Shown here in pieces: positions 50,510 to 62,247 of a DNA stretch of 64,000 nt. Position 1 is the first letter of the stretch, and each line of letters starts with the position of its first letter. Under the pieces are notes generated by a model. That model had not been told where the DNA came from and did not search any database. It worked only from the letters and a program-made list of their open reading frames with translations. The position numbers and the translations under genes were made by a program. The stretch is from Ptychodera flava (lineage: Eukaryota; Hemichordata; Enteropneusta; Ptychoderidae): positions 7,502,001 to 7,566,000 of the forward strand of contig NC_091942.1 of NCBI RefSeq assembly GCF_041260155.1, read 5' to 3'.

Positions 50510-53139
50510 GCATAATTGTTCATGTCAGTGGCTTTTCTGCATTTTGGAAAAAAGTTATGTTTCTATCATTTGTCTTTCACTCGTAGTTCTGACGTCGCGA
50601 AGGTCGGACGAATTCTGATCGCATGGTTTAGATGTCAAAGGAAAGTTTCACAAACGGCGATTTTCAGAAATTCTCTCGGATATTTGAGGAAGCCATTAGG
50701 CCAATTACCTCACAGCCATGATATAGCTGAATGATCTGGGCCTGACCTACACTTTGACAACTGTAATTACCACGATAAAATTTGCGTTAAAAAGACTGAT
50801 AGCTTGCGGAATAAAAGGGTTTGCGTAGCGCTGGCTACCGGTGGCCTCCAGCCAGTCGTTTCAACCCATGTCATTACGATCTCAATTTCCGGCCGCAAGT
50901 CACATCGGCATCGTGACCTAAGTCGTTTCAGCATCCCTGTTTCGATTTGTTTTGTTTTGTTTTTGTTTTTCTTATTGTTGTTTTTTTTGGGGGGGGGGCA
51001 AACTTATCAGTCATTGACTGACTAGTTGTATTCGTAAGCTTGATTGACCTTTGCCTTCTTACCTTTACTTTTACGTGCATTTTGTTTTTTCTCCAACGGA
51101 TCCGCCTTCAAGCTTTTGTTTTATCAGCGGCTAGTGCTATCGATAAACTTGTGTCACAGAATTGAAAATGATGTGAAGATATTACTGTGTTTTACCATGT
51201 TCCCTGTAAGATAGAACATGCTAGAGGCCGACACGAAACGGCTTGCGGTCGGAATTTACGACTTTATGCCGAAACATCTAGAAATTTAACCCGGAAATAA
51301 ATGTTAAAATACGTGCCAGGAGGGACCGTGGCCAGTATCATGGCGTTTCCAGTCAGTGGACTTTTTCAGGAATTTCCCAGTTTTCACTGAAGCGCCATTA
51401 TAAATTGACGAAAGTCCATCATGTGTTTTATGATAATTGCTTATTGCATCTGTCTTTGAGGTTGCGGTATTTTGTAAGTATATCATAGTTCCCAGCGATA
51501 TAAACATTATAGTGCTGGTTTGCTCACAGTGGCAAGAAAATTCATATCATGCAATCGCAGATTCCATCGCGAAACATGAGGTGTCAAGAGGTTAGAACTA
51601 CATTTACACATAAGTACCAGATACACCTCCATGCTCTATTGTATTTCACATTCAGAACAGGCGCGATCGGCGTTTGCGAAGAAACGCTTTGCGTTGTTCA
51701 TGTAGTTATGTGTTTAGGGACTGTCGTTGTACATATGATTGTCAAATTGATAAATTGATGTATAAATTAGCGACATTTCCTATAGTATATGTATTCTTGG
51801 CAGCTATTCTATTCATTCGAGGAGATTTTCAGGGGGATAATTCACTTCACTCATGGAAACACGGTCCCTTGATCGTTCGAAACGTCAGTCGTACCGGCTT
51901 ACTGTCACTCACAACTTTTTATCCTGTTCGTCCTGTAAAACATCGGAACATCGTTCCGTCGCAACTTACTGAAACCACGGTATTTAGTGGTTCACTGACC
52001 TTCAAAACAGGAACAATTGTTTTCGAAAGTTTGCGTAATATGCCTTTTTTTTCTATAACACGACCCTAACTTACACTAAACTTTTTTTCGCATTTCAAAA
52101 ATTACTAGTGAACTTTCTTAATTTTATAGTTTTTTTGTGCGTCCCTATTGACCAGCCAGCGTTTTTGAATGTAAGTTTCGGGAAACTTATTTTAGGCTCA
52201 AATCAAAAGTAGCTCGCGCGCACCTAAGGACCACAGTAGGTAACGACATCGTCCAATTACTGATCAACGTCCAGCCAGAATTATTGCCACTTCGATCCTG
52301 ATCATTCTGACCGCCAAGCTGTTTTGTGTGAGCAGTCAATCCATGGCTAATTACAAATCAAATCAGAGTGGGTTGAAATGATTCAAAGTTAAGTACATAT
52401 ATAGTTATGAGGTAAAGAAGGCGCTAGGCGATAATGCGTGCTGGTAGACACTAATGAATGCCATGCTACCGTGCCTCGGAGTGAGAGTTAACACGTTCTT
52501 GAACGTACTACATGTAGTACCTAGAATTAGCTTCGCCTTAAAACGTGCGTTAACATGAAGAAAAGGAGTGAAATGAGAATTTCCCTTGTTGGAAGTGACT
52601 AAAAAGGGGAATCAATGTGGCCGCGGCAAAACTAGACGTCGAATAACTCCTGTCGAAATGGTCCGGGTGTCCAAGTGAAGCTGGCTACCGTCAGCCTTTA
52701 GTTACTGGGAAGACTACATATTTACTGGGAGACATTCTGTGCTAAAATTGACCGAGGCTGCTCCACTATTAATGTTCTTTATATACCAGAACTAAAAGAG
52801 TGTGGTCATAGTATTAGTAAGGCACGTAACCGAAGCGATTCATACTTCCCGTGTGTTACCCGAGCGCGTTGCTTATGTAATCACAACGGACAGTGGTGAC
52901 AATTGCCCCGCCTGTCCACTGACGCCACTCGCTAGCAACTTCGACATAGTTGAGTAACCCTGCTCAAAACCATATTTTCTATCCAGTTTTAGCTCCGTAA
53001 ACCACAAAAGTGCATGTTAAAGACAACGTAGATCACTATGTTAGCACTATAGTTGAAAATTGCAACGAATCACCCTGCTGAAACGTACATTTGGGCGTAT
53101 TTGTAGATTCGACGTACACGGCCTGTAACAGCTTAAGTG
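50510..53139. other. no gene seen
   Basis: A poly-T then poly-G run lies at about 50970-50998, and there are short frames only. CACGGTCCCT-type segments recur singly (near 51861). Confidence 0.35.
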
Positions 53140-53275
53140 TGAGATTTAGGATGTGTAAGTTTCTGCCGGTCACAACCCTAGGAAATATAAGCTGGCTTAA
53201 TCGACGGGACAGGAAGTGGATAAGGCGCGTTTACGTTAGCTTATAAAATCGTAAACGCCCGATTTCATACAGTGT
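53140..53275. repeat. inverted-copy repeat, right member
   Basis: 53251-53275 is the exact inverted copy of 15198-15222. Similarity fades leftward to about 53160. A second GCGTTTACG lies just inside (53226-53234). Confidence 0.5.
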
Positions 53276-53913
53276 AATTATCGGCATGAATGCGTTTTAG
53301 TATTTGTATCCATTGTTACCGATTAAATATGGCATTACACTGCAAATTGAAGTATGATTTATTCGTCATTCACTTTCAATTTCAAACGATAAAGATAACA
53401 TATTTGATAGATTGCCATTAAGATATCATAAGTCGTTTTGAAAAAAAAATGATGAACGATCATTTTCGTTTGTGAGAAATTGCAGAGGTTACTCTGCAGG
53501 TGACACCGACACTTACCATGTGATCGATAAGTTATTATAGTGATCCATAATATCACATAACTATTTACGCGACTGGTCGTTTTAAAAGTCTATGTAGTAA
53601 GGTCGCAAGGTTTGATTTGTTTTGCGGTCTCATAATAATGTCTGTGAAAATACAGTATCTTGTTGTACTGCAACATTCACGCCCTATGCCCAGTTTTCAA
53701 CTTGTCGGAACAGCCCATCACTGTACGTGTAATACCGATGTTATTGTTTGCACCAGAATTAAACTCGTGACCTGAATTCGCTGGTTTTCATCAAGAACAT
53801 TTCACACATTAAAAATAACGTATTCCGTTATTAAAGCATATATTTCAACATACTTCCGGGAGAAAAAAATATGCTTGTCTATGTCTCAAAGTTTTCCTTG
53901 CCGCCATGGTCCC

Positions 53914-54274
53914 TTAAGGTAGTATGCACCTCGAAAGTGAAAGACTAAAAGTTTTGTTCAAACTTTTCCTCAATGAAGCCTTCGGCCATTCTGTTACCAA
54001 ATAAAAAATAAAAACCCTGGGTCACCGTACAAAATCTGGTACTAAAGAGACAAATTACCTGAGATTTCCCGATATTTGACATTCAAAATGGCCGCCTTCC
54101 CTGTGTTAACAGTAAGGTGAAAAATAAAATTTTCGATTTTCGAAAAACTGAGACGGTGAAAAGTTTTCTTACACCTGGCGCTTTAAAATGAGTCCCCACA
54201 AGTGGTATATCAGAAAAGAATTGGAAAAGTTGAGTCCGAATATCTGCTTGTCATAGAGGCGCGTTCTACCTGAA
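53914..54274. mobile_element. MITE with AGGTAG...CTACC ends, copy 2
   Basis: TTAAGGTAGTATGCACCTCG at the left and GAGGCGCGTTCTACCTGAAA at the right are imperfect inverted ends. Same family and same orientation as 13192-13530. Confidence 0.7.
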
Positions 54275-55629
54275 ACGAATTTCGCATAGCATACACGAAG
54301 GTGTTATAATCCCTCAGGCTGGAGCGATTATCTCTCAAGGCAAGCTCTCTAATTTATTAACTGTCTCCCGCTTTCTCCTTCAAGTTCGATTCAAAATATT
54401 GAGTATCGCACGTCGAACACATCGATGAAAGCAATACATTAGAATTCACTTGAAGGCGAAAAATGACCGTGAAATCATCCGGCGATAAAATTAGTCATGG
54501 TGTTGGTTCGTGACTGAAGATAAATACACGTATTGGGTGGCACCTCTTGCTTTTATTATTAACAGTTACAATCGACGTGCATGACATTCAAACAAGGAAT
54601 ACATTGATAACTCTAGATCGAAATCTTGTCAGAATAAAAATTCAGGAACCTTATTTATCTTGTCATGAATGACGTCATTACGTCAATATTCCTGGAGTAG
54701 TAATCCGTCTGCGGTATGTCTAATTGAATACCGCCTTGAAGATAAATGGATGGCATATTATAGGGCAAATATATACTTACAATTCGGCAGATCAACCTTT
54801 CGATATTTCCCTTGAGGAGTACAGGTTGAAGTAGAGATTGCGCGGGAAGCGACCTGAACTTTAAAAGTGTCATTTTCGAACTTCCACTATACTTGTAATG
54901 CTCGCTCTATATTTGACGATTTCATTAGTTCTAACGTCGATTTTTCCAGCTATCTGAACGCCCCTGTCCCCGCATTATATTAGGCTTCTACGCTAGTTTA
55001 CGGTCACGTTTTCAAGTAGCACCGGTCTGTAGCGCACTGTAGCCAAATTTCAATTAAAATCTTTAGAATGCACTTCATTCATCTGAAACACTGTCAATAA
55101 ATGTAATTTTTTAACAGCGACTGCTTCTGACAAGAAGTCCCACTGTTTTAACTGCAGTAGCTTAAACCACGGTCCGGACCGTACTGTAAACTGTTTCCGG
55201 AGTGTCAACATCAAACGAAGTGCTAAAAGCTTCCACTTGTGAACATAACTCTCGATTGTAGAAATTGAATGCGATTGTTTGTTTGTTTGTTTGTTAATCA
55301 TTCCTCACTTCATTTATTCAATGGCATTAGATAATACTGTACATGTAGTTCATTTTCAAGTACACGTCACTTCCTGCAATTATTGGAATTTGTCGTAGGA
55401 TAGCTACTGTCGCATTAGTCTTGCGAGCTTGCTGAGATTCCCTGCGTATCCGTACCCACACGGATAATCTCAATTCCTTATATACTTGATTCTAGAAGTA
55501 AAATAACTGATTATTAAATAATCCGACTTCTTTCTTCTGCTATATTTACTGCGGATTCGAACGGTATACGAGTACCGAATTCACTGGCAGTGAATAACTT
55601 TAAAAAAAAAGAAAACCCATTTCATTATT
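54275..55629. other. no gene seen
   Basis: Short frames only. A 14-bp palindrome ACGGTCCGGACCGT lies at 55169-55182 and a short (GTTT)n at about 55276-55295. Confidence 0.35.
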
Positions 55630-55871
55630 AAAGGGAGGGTGTCGTCGGAACTGCGCGTGTGCGACTTTCACAAACAATGTATTTCATGCACGATATCTAT
55701 GCATCGCGTCAACATAACTGCAACATTTACATTTTACCATATCCATTGTTAAAGAACATATTTTAACTTTCATCAATTTCCAAAGTACCCTATAGATGCA
55801 GTGTTTACATCGGTCGTAGGGGTCCCTGACAACCTTTGGGCACTGCAGAGTTCCGACAACACCCTCCCTCT
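55630..55871. mobile_element. MITE about 242 bp
   Basis: Left end AAGGGAGGGTGTCGTCGGAA and right end TTCCGACAACACCCTCCCTC are inverted repeats of about 25 bp. No coding. It lies about 450 bases before the start codon of the first membrane-protein gene. Confidence 0.65.
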
Positions 55872-55960
55872 AAATCTACATGCGTATCGGTGAAAACAAA
55901 CAAAACCATTGTGAACATTTTTTATATTTATTATCTCTCCCTCCCTTCCTCCCCCTCTCC

Positions 55961-56065
<105 letters not shown>

Positions 56066-56323
56066 GATTGCACAGAGGACATGGTACAAGCAACCGTGGG
56101 GGTTAAGGATCAAATAACTGAAACTTTAACCATTGACAAAAACGATATAAAACTGCAAAATAGGTCTTGCATATAGCCCCATACCTCATATGTCGATATT
56201 CGCGTTTCCACAGTGGCCTCTTGTTGTCTGTCACATAGCTGAAAAATTGGACATGCGCAGGGAATTCCGCATTCCCACCGGTGATACCGACAGACAGATT
56301 AATGGCAGATACTTAAATCGTGA

Positions 56324-57643
56324 ATGGACGACACTGCCGAACGAAGATGCAAACGAAGAAGGCACCGACAACGTTGCACCGTCTATCTTGCCGTGCACAT
56401 CTTCGCGGACATCGTCGTCTTGTTGGGAGGGGGTCTCCTGTTCTTCCAACAATCCATAGCCACCATCCTGTTCGGTGCTGGGTTTCTCATCATCGGGGTC
56501 TTCCTGTCCCTCGTCACCGTCCGAAAACTCTCCCTTCTTAGCAACGGCGGCGGGAGCAATACACCGAGAATGACAAAGACTCTCAACATCAAGGTCGTGT
56601 ACAGAAAAGAAGGTGACAGAGTCGAAGTGACCTTCTGTTCGGAGACAGTCACTTCAAATTCTGAGGAAAAGGAATTTGAGCTGGGATTGGGCTTACGAAG
56701 GAATGCTAGTCTCAGTTACGGGAGTTTATCGACAGACAGGTACGTACGTGTGCGTGTAAATACCCTATCGTTCGGTTATTTATCCTCACAACAGCGAAGT
56801 AAAGGAATTCGTGCAAGTTCACTAAAGTTGATTCTGTATCGACATACGTTGAGATGTTTGTGGTACAGTGGTTTAAGTTACAATTTTTGTTTATTTTTAA
56901 ATCTCAGATCTAAGTGTCCCTTTGAACTGGGTCGACATGTGAAATATTGCAAATCAAAAATGTCACAACATTTTTCAAAATTATTTGAGTTAATGGCTCG
57001 AAGTTCCTACTTAAATGCAAGTGTTGGGCGCATGAGAAGAGAATTTGCACCGAGAGAACATGAAAATAAAAACCGGGTAATCCTTTGCTAGCTAGCACTA
57101 GTAGCAGTGATGAAGTGTTGAAAATGGAAAACGAAGTACGATTATTTTGGGACCAGGTCATTTAGCGTCACGCCATGTAGCAACGTCTTTCTCTGAATGG
57201 CTTTCTAAAGACATCTATTACTAATGCAAATTAAGCTTGACATTGATAGTGATTCAAATACAATTGAATATTGTCGTATTTTGACTCACTTTCCCATGAG
57301 AATTTTCTCATTGGTATGCTATTAGGATTGTGCACTGCGTGACATACGATTAAAACAGTATAATGCCTAACTCACTGAATTCAATTTTTAAATCCTACAT
57401 GCAGCGGACTGGAAGGGAACACATTAAATGCCACTAAGAATTTGATTAGAGTCTTTTACTGTGTGTCTCCCTATTCCATTAACTGTCACATTCCTCGATG
57501 TCATATCAGTGAGTTATAATTAATTCTATATTAGCGGCAGTACATGATATCGATTTACTGTAATGAACGTACGCCTTCAGAATGACTAAATTATTTATTT
57601 TGTATTGCGTTTCAGTTCCTATAGCAGCTCCAGCAGCTATTAA
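56324..57643 (+). CDS. small two-pass membrane protein, unknown family (147 aa, two exons)
   Basis: Exon 1 is 56324-56739 (start ATG with TGA directly upstream in frame), donor GTACGT from 56740. Exon 2 is 57616-57643 after the acceptor TTTCAG; phases match (2 to 2) and the end reads STDSSYSSSSSY-stop. The N terminus is very basic (residues 8-17, CKRRRHRQRC). Two membrane helices at about 19-41 and 47-66 are joined by a short QQS loop. A polar tail follows, with IKVVYRKEGDRVEVTF in its middle and Ser/Tyr-rich at the end. If the intron is kept the frame runs to 57091 (255 aa). I do not recognise the family. The layout recalls small vertebrate two-pass proteins such as TMEM100 or PIRT, but I see no sequence match. 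The gene is next to another two-pass gene at 62248. Confidence 0.55.
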
Positions 57644-59820
57644 TGGAGGTACGGTGACCGACCAGCCATGCAGGACGGGTATAATGGTTACTCGTTGACC
57701 CCACAGCACGATGGAAGGAAAGACTCCAAGATAAAGTGATCAAGCTTTACGTGCATACAAAATCAGTTAAACTGGCCTGTATGTGAATCGTTGAAACTGC
57801 TTTAACGTCAGTGAAACAATGCCCATATTTGAGCCTGTGCATAGACCCTCGACTTATTCTCAAGGGTCTATGGCTGTGCCATTCCATGCTGGAATATACG
57901 GTTTCTGAAAAAATCAAATCATAACATTGCAACCTCTAACTTTATCGTATATGAAACGAAAATCTGCGGAAGCTACGTACTTTAAGCAGCTTTACCTTTA
58001 TTTGTATGCGTAGATTATGCTTTAAAGTATGCCGGCCCTGGTTCACAACTGACAATTCGGTGCGTGCCACCCTGTAGAGGAAACGGCAAGTTTTACAAAT
58101 CAACGTCATTTTACCGCGAACCGTGAATGTTGTTTTCAATCTCACTCAAAACTAGCTTTTCCCGGACAAGTGAACTAAACAATACATCAGAGACAATGCA
58201 TTCAACGAGCTTCGGGTATTAGTTGATCCATGATCGCCGCTAGCCTTCGAGTAACGGAGAAATACTTCGCTAATATGGGATGCAATTGATCGTCGGGAAG
58301 AAATTCTTGTTACCCCCCCAACTCAACCAACTAAAAAACACAGAAGGATAGTAAAAGGAGGTCAGAAGAGAAAGTCACCGAATTATTCTTCTTCTCCAGT
58401 TTGATAAACGTTGACAACAATTGCAACGTGCAGACAAATGAGCTGTGTTGACACAGTCCGGTTTCACGAGGGTCTGCGGCGGCGATGCTCACAGTGTTGA
58501 AGATCAGACAACGTGTTGCTGCTGTTCTTTTTATGAGAAGTGAAATATGTATAGTGGTATTTTTGTCAAGATTCGTTTCCAGGCGTGAAACCCGAACTCA
58601 AACTGTGAAGATTTCAAGTCTGTAAAAAGTCTTAAAGTGGAGAATTTGCGGACATCTGTCAGAGAAAATTCACGAAATGGTGATCAACAAACATCATGTT
58701 TATGTCACGTTTCATTTTGCTATTTCTAAATAAATAAATGGTAGATGGACTACGATGACATTTGTCTGATTCTTTTATGAATTATGCTAATCCCATTTCA
58801 ATATGCACTATTACTGAAAGTGAACGTACATCACACTCTCTTGTTGGAATCGACTCGTTGCCATGGCAACAGCTATGGACGTCACGCGATTTGTGTTTTG
58901 CTTTCCAGTCATCGGACAAAGCCCGATGAGATTCCTGTGCATTCGAAGTTAATTGAACCGTGCAATATAAAAAGGCTGCCAGGCTCACTGACTAATTTTA
59001 GCCAACCTCGACCCTTGAAGAAGAGTTTGATAAAAGCTATTTGAGCGACTTCAGCGGGAAGCCCATTTGATGACAGACTGGTTCTGACAGATTCAAAATA
59101 TTTCTTGGAAGAACAAATTTAACGTTTAAATGTCTTCGATTTTTATCTTTTTCTGAAAATGTGTTCTATTAAGCTAATCAGCAGTAAGTTTATATGTTGG
59201 ACATATTCGATTGACGGTCCACATAGAAACATGTAGAAGTATTGTTACAATTGATGATGGAATCATTATTTGTCAGAGTTAACGAAATAGTTGGAGGGAA
59301 TTATTGTCAGTTGATCACAAGTGATTGATTCCGAATATGTGCTAAACATAATGCACGTTTATCGAGACTAACGTTGGAGGCGCCCTGACTCGTGATTTTA
59401 TGGCATGGCGATCACATCAGTGTCCCCGTAACCTATATTCGTCAGGCGCTGTCTACACCGGCGAAATCTCGGCTGGCTGTTTGAAATCGTGTGCCAATAT
59501 GAAGCTATTCTCGGGTAATTTTGTTCAAAATTCTTCTTGACCGAGACAATGGATTAGCGACGTCGTCAAATCGCGCCACACTAGGAGCTTTCAGGTATGT
59601 CAAAGTCGTAATAATTACGACGTTATGAACGCGAATGTCGGTTGAGCAACTGCAGGAGTGCGAAGCTGATTCGATTTGTATCAGCAACGCAACCTCTAGT
59701 AATAATAACAAAAGCAGACATTTGCTCATGCTTAACGTTTGAAAAGAGTTTTCTTTCCAACATGATAATACCCGGGGGGGGGGGAATACCACAGGTGCTT
59801 GCAGCGTTGATTTACAGTCA
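57644..59820. other. no gene seen; one tiny snap-back
   Basis: Contains the type B snap-back at 57833-57879. Otherwise short frames only. Confidence 0.35.
57833..57879. mobile_element. tiny snap-back palindrome, type B
   Basis: 31-bp segment 57841-57871 with perfect 9-bp arms ATAGACCCT/AGGGTCTAT, flanked by GCCTGTGC (57833-57840) and GGCTGTGC (57872-57879), 7 of 8 alike. A single arm, AGAGGGTCTATG, also occurs at 16223-16234. Confidence 0.4.
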
Positions 59821-59928
59821 GTCGAAGACCGAAGGCCGAAGTGTGAGGCTGAATCCCGAACCTCGGTAGTCGCCGTGCGCGTGCTTCGGCCTTACATACA
59901 CTCAAGCCTGCAGCCTGCGGCCTTCGAC
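59821..59928. mobile_element. fold-back repeat
   Basis: GTCGAAGACCGAAGGCCGAA at the left pairs imperfectly with GCCTGCGGCCTTCGAC at the right, with further CTTCGGCC in the centre. A MITE-like hairpin without a clear target duplication. Confidence 0.5.
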
Positions 59929-61270
59929 CAGCTATCCAAGCAACGCGGGCACCTGTGGCTAATAAAGATCAATCTTTTCAGCGGAAGATGTAGTCGTCAG
60001 TATATGCAGTCCTGCTATAGTATTACTGCAACTTGTGTAGTGTAGCAATCATATCGCGGAATGCTTCAATCGCACGCCGCGCCATACACATGATATAGGC
60101 CTAAGTTGCTAAATAACACGCCATCAGCATCACATATCGTATCCATATATCCTTTTTCCTCGGCCCCGGAATTTATTTGATAATGACAGGAAGCAGTGGC
60201 TCACAGTTCAAGGGTCCTCTGTGGAAACTCACCTCAACACGTATCGGGTCACGTATCCACATAAAATGGCTGCCCATATGCAAATATGCTCCCGGTCGTC
60301 GCGTCAGGTCATCATATTCTAAAAATATCTGCTTGTCTTTGTCACGTGACGAAAGGCCCTATTGTAAGGTCACATAATAACCGCTTCGACCTTCACGTAA
60401 ACCAAAGCATAACAAACAATAAAAAAACAGCTATTTTGAAACCCGCATAAAACAATAACTTGATATTTTAATATTGGACTGAAGTTGAAATCGCGTTGTC
60501 TCATACATGTAGCATAGGCTGCACAAACTAGTCACCGAGTGATGGAGTGGGTGCGCCTATATAATAAAAAATAAATCCATCGTTCGGATTGGAAGAGTTT
60601 GATTTTCACGGTTTACCGTAACATGAAAAATCAAATGAGAATCAGAAATAAAGTAGCTATTTGACCGCCTTAGCCTAGCTCGTATTTTTCTTTGACCCAC
60701 AGGGCTGTCCAAATACCACCCAAAAGTTTACAGTTCAATATGTCTCTTATATTTTACTGCAAATTCATCAGAAAAAATGCCCGAAAATTGTTCGACTTGT
60801 ATGCCATTACGTGACCATCGTCTAAAAGTTATTCGTCAAAATATTTCCTTTTCATCATGAGAGACCCAAGTGATGGCGCCATAATATCTGGCATACATCT
60901 CTTCAGGGTATGTGATGCAATGAATTATATTGTGACAAAAAATCTGGAGAGTAAAGTGCTTAGTCCAGAATCGAGGAATGTATGTTTCACTTGACCTAAA
61001 GGGACACGTAGAAGTGGAATGTTGTCGATAGCTCCAGCCAATAAACATTTTCCTTGATTCGAAGGTGTTACAAAAACAATAACGACAAAACAACAGCAAT
61101 TCGCACTACCATCCACTGCATGCATTGCAACATTCGATATACGACCTACACAGTGCTTGACATTTAAGGTTCAATTGAATGGCAGCGTACAATCAATCTG
61201 TATGTCGCATTGTACTGTGGGGAATTGTGGGAAGGCATTAATGACGATGAACAGTAAATTACAAAAAAAC
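59929..61270. other. no gene seen
   Basis: Short frames only, none with family features. Confidence 0.35.
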
Positions 61271-61600
61271 ACATCTGGTTGTTGTTGTTTTTATTGTAGT
61301 TGAAGTAGTTGTTGTTGTTGTTGCTGTTGACAAATAAAATTCAACGAACATAACTACGTATATGTCATAAGAAACACTACAAGGACACTATCATCATTTG
61401 ACCTAATAAACGTACACTGTACGTTACTGAGTTTCATTGGGTCTGATAATGATATAGCGTCCTCATACTGTTTCTTATGACATTTACATTAGGCCTGAAA
61501 AGAAAACACAATAGTGATGTTCGTTGAATTTTGTTGGTCAACAAAAACAACACGACCAACCTAAACATAAACAACGATACAAACAACAACAAAACCAGTT
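61271..61600. mobile_element. inverted-repeat element with (TTG)n/(CAA)n ends
   Basis: TTGTTGTTG-rich left arm, TGACAAATAAAATTCAACGAACAT and GTCATAAGAAAC are inverted in order on the right (GTTTCTTATGAC, ATGTTCGTTGAATTTTGTTGGTCA, CAA-rich). Arms of about 100-140 bases, no coding. Confidence 0.6.
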
Positions 61601-61878
61601 TACTGGGTCCCCTGTGAAAAAAAAACAGGAAAGTTTTCGTGTTTTATGGTTTGAATCTAAGATTTACGCCATAGTCTTGCCATAGTCTTGCGAATGACGT
61701 TCATAAGTTGACAATACAAACTAAGCAGCGTGCATCACATTTGTGTGTAAGTTCATTCCTTATCTTTAAACTACATAAAAGGCTAAGGATTCAATTCGAG
61801 GAATAAAATAGGGTAGGTCAGATATAGAATACATATTTTGACCTAATTAAAAAAAACCCACAACTTTAACTTTTAACA

Positions 61879-62090
61879 CGATTGGAACTAATTTGGGATA
61901 ATTGGATGGTGAATTATTATAATGCCGATATAATCGACAAGTGTAATCTCATTTGCTTTTCTTTTTGCATTACACACTTGTTTTTATGAGGAATTCGTAA
62001 AATTTGAACATTCAGCTATAGGGCACCTAAAACTTTTGAGAAATTTGAAAAATATGAAAATCCAAATATCCCAAATTAGTTCCAATCGTG
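61879..62090. mobile_element. MITE about 212 bp, copy 2
   Basis: CACGATTGGAACTAATTTGG at the left is inverted at the right (CCAAATTAGTTCCAATCGTG). Same family as 31070-31275. It ends only about 160 bases before the next start codon, so it lies in the likely promoter or 5' UTR. Confidence 0.8.
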
Positions 62091-62158
62091 TTTTTTCTTC
62101 TTGACTTTGAGTGCACTTCTCATGACCCGGTGTGTTCGACATTTTGTCTGATGCCAAA

Positions 62159-62165
62159 TATAAAA
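62159..62165 (+). promoter_or_regulatory. possible TATA box
   Basis: TATAAAA about 80 bases before the ATG at 62248. An acceptor-like CTTTTCTCAG at 62183-62192 could instead mean that the 5' UTR is spliced, in which case this is not a promoter. Confidence 0.25.
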
Positions 62166-62247
62166 TAATATATGTTTGTAAACTTTTCTCAGATATCGAT
62201 ATCTTTGGGATTTCACCGTCACTTTTTTCCGTTGGAATCTCAACATC

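Noticed and set aside
51674..52069. 131-codon open frame
   Set aside because: No recognisable domain, no neighbours, composition like the surrounding DNA.
59505..59792. Minus-strand frame with a signal-peptide-like run of Leu
   Set aside because: The Leu run comes from a simple TAATAATAACAA stretch. No conserved mature part.
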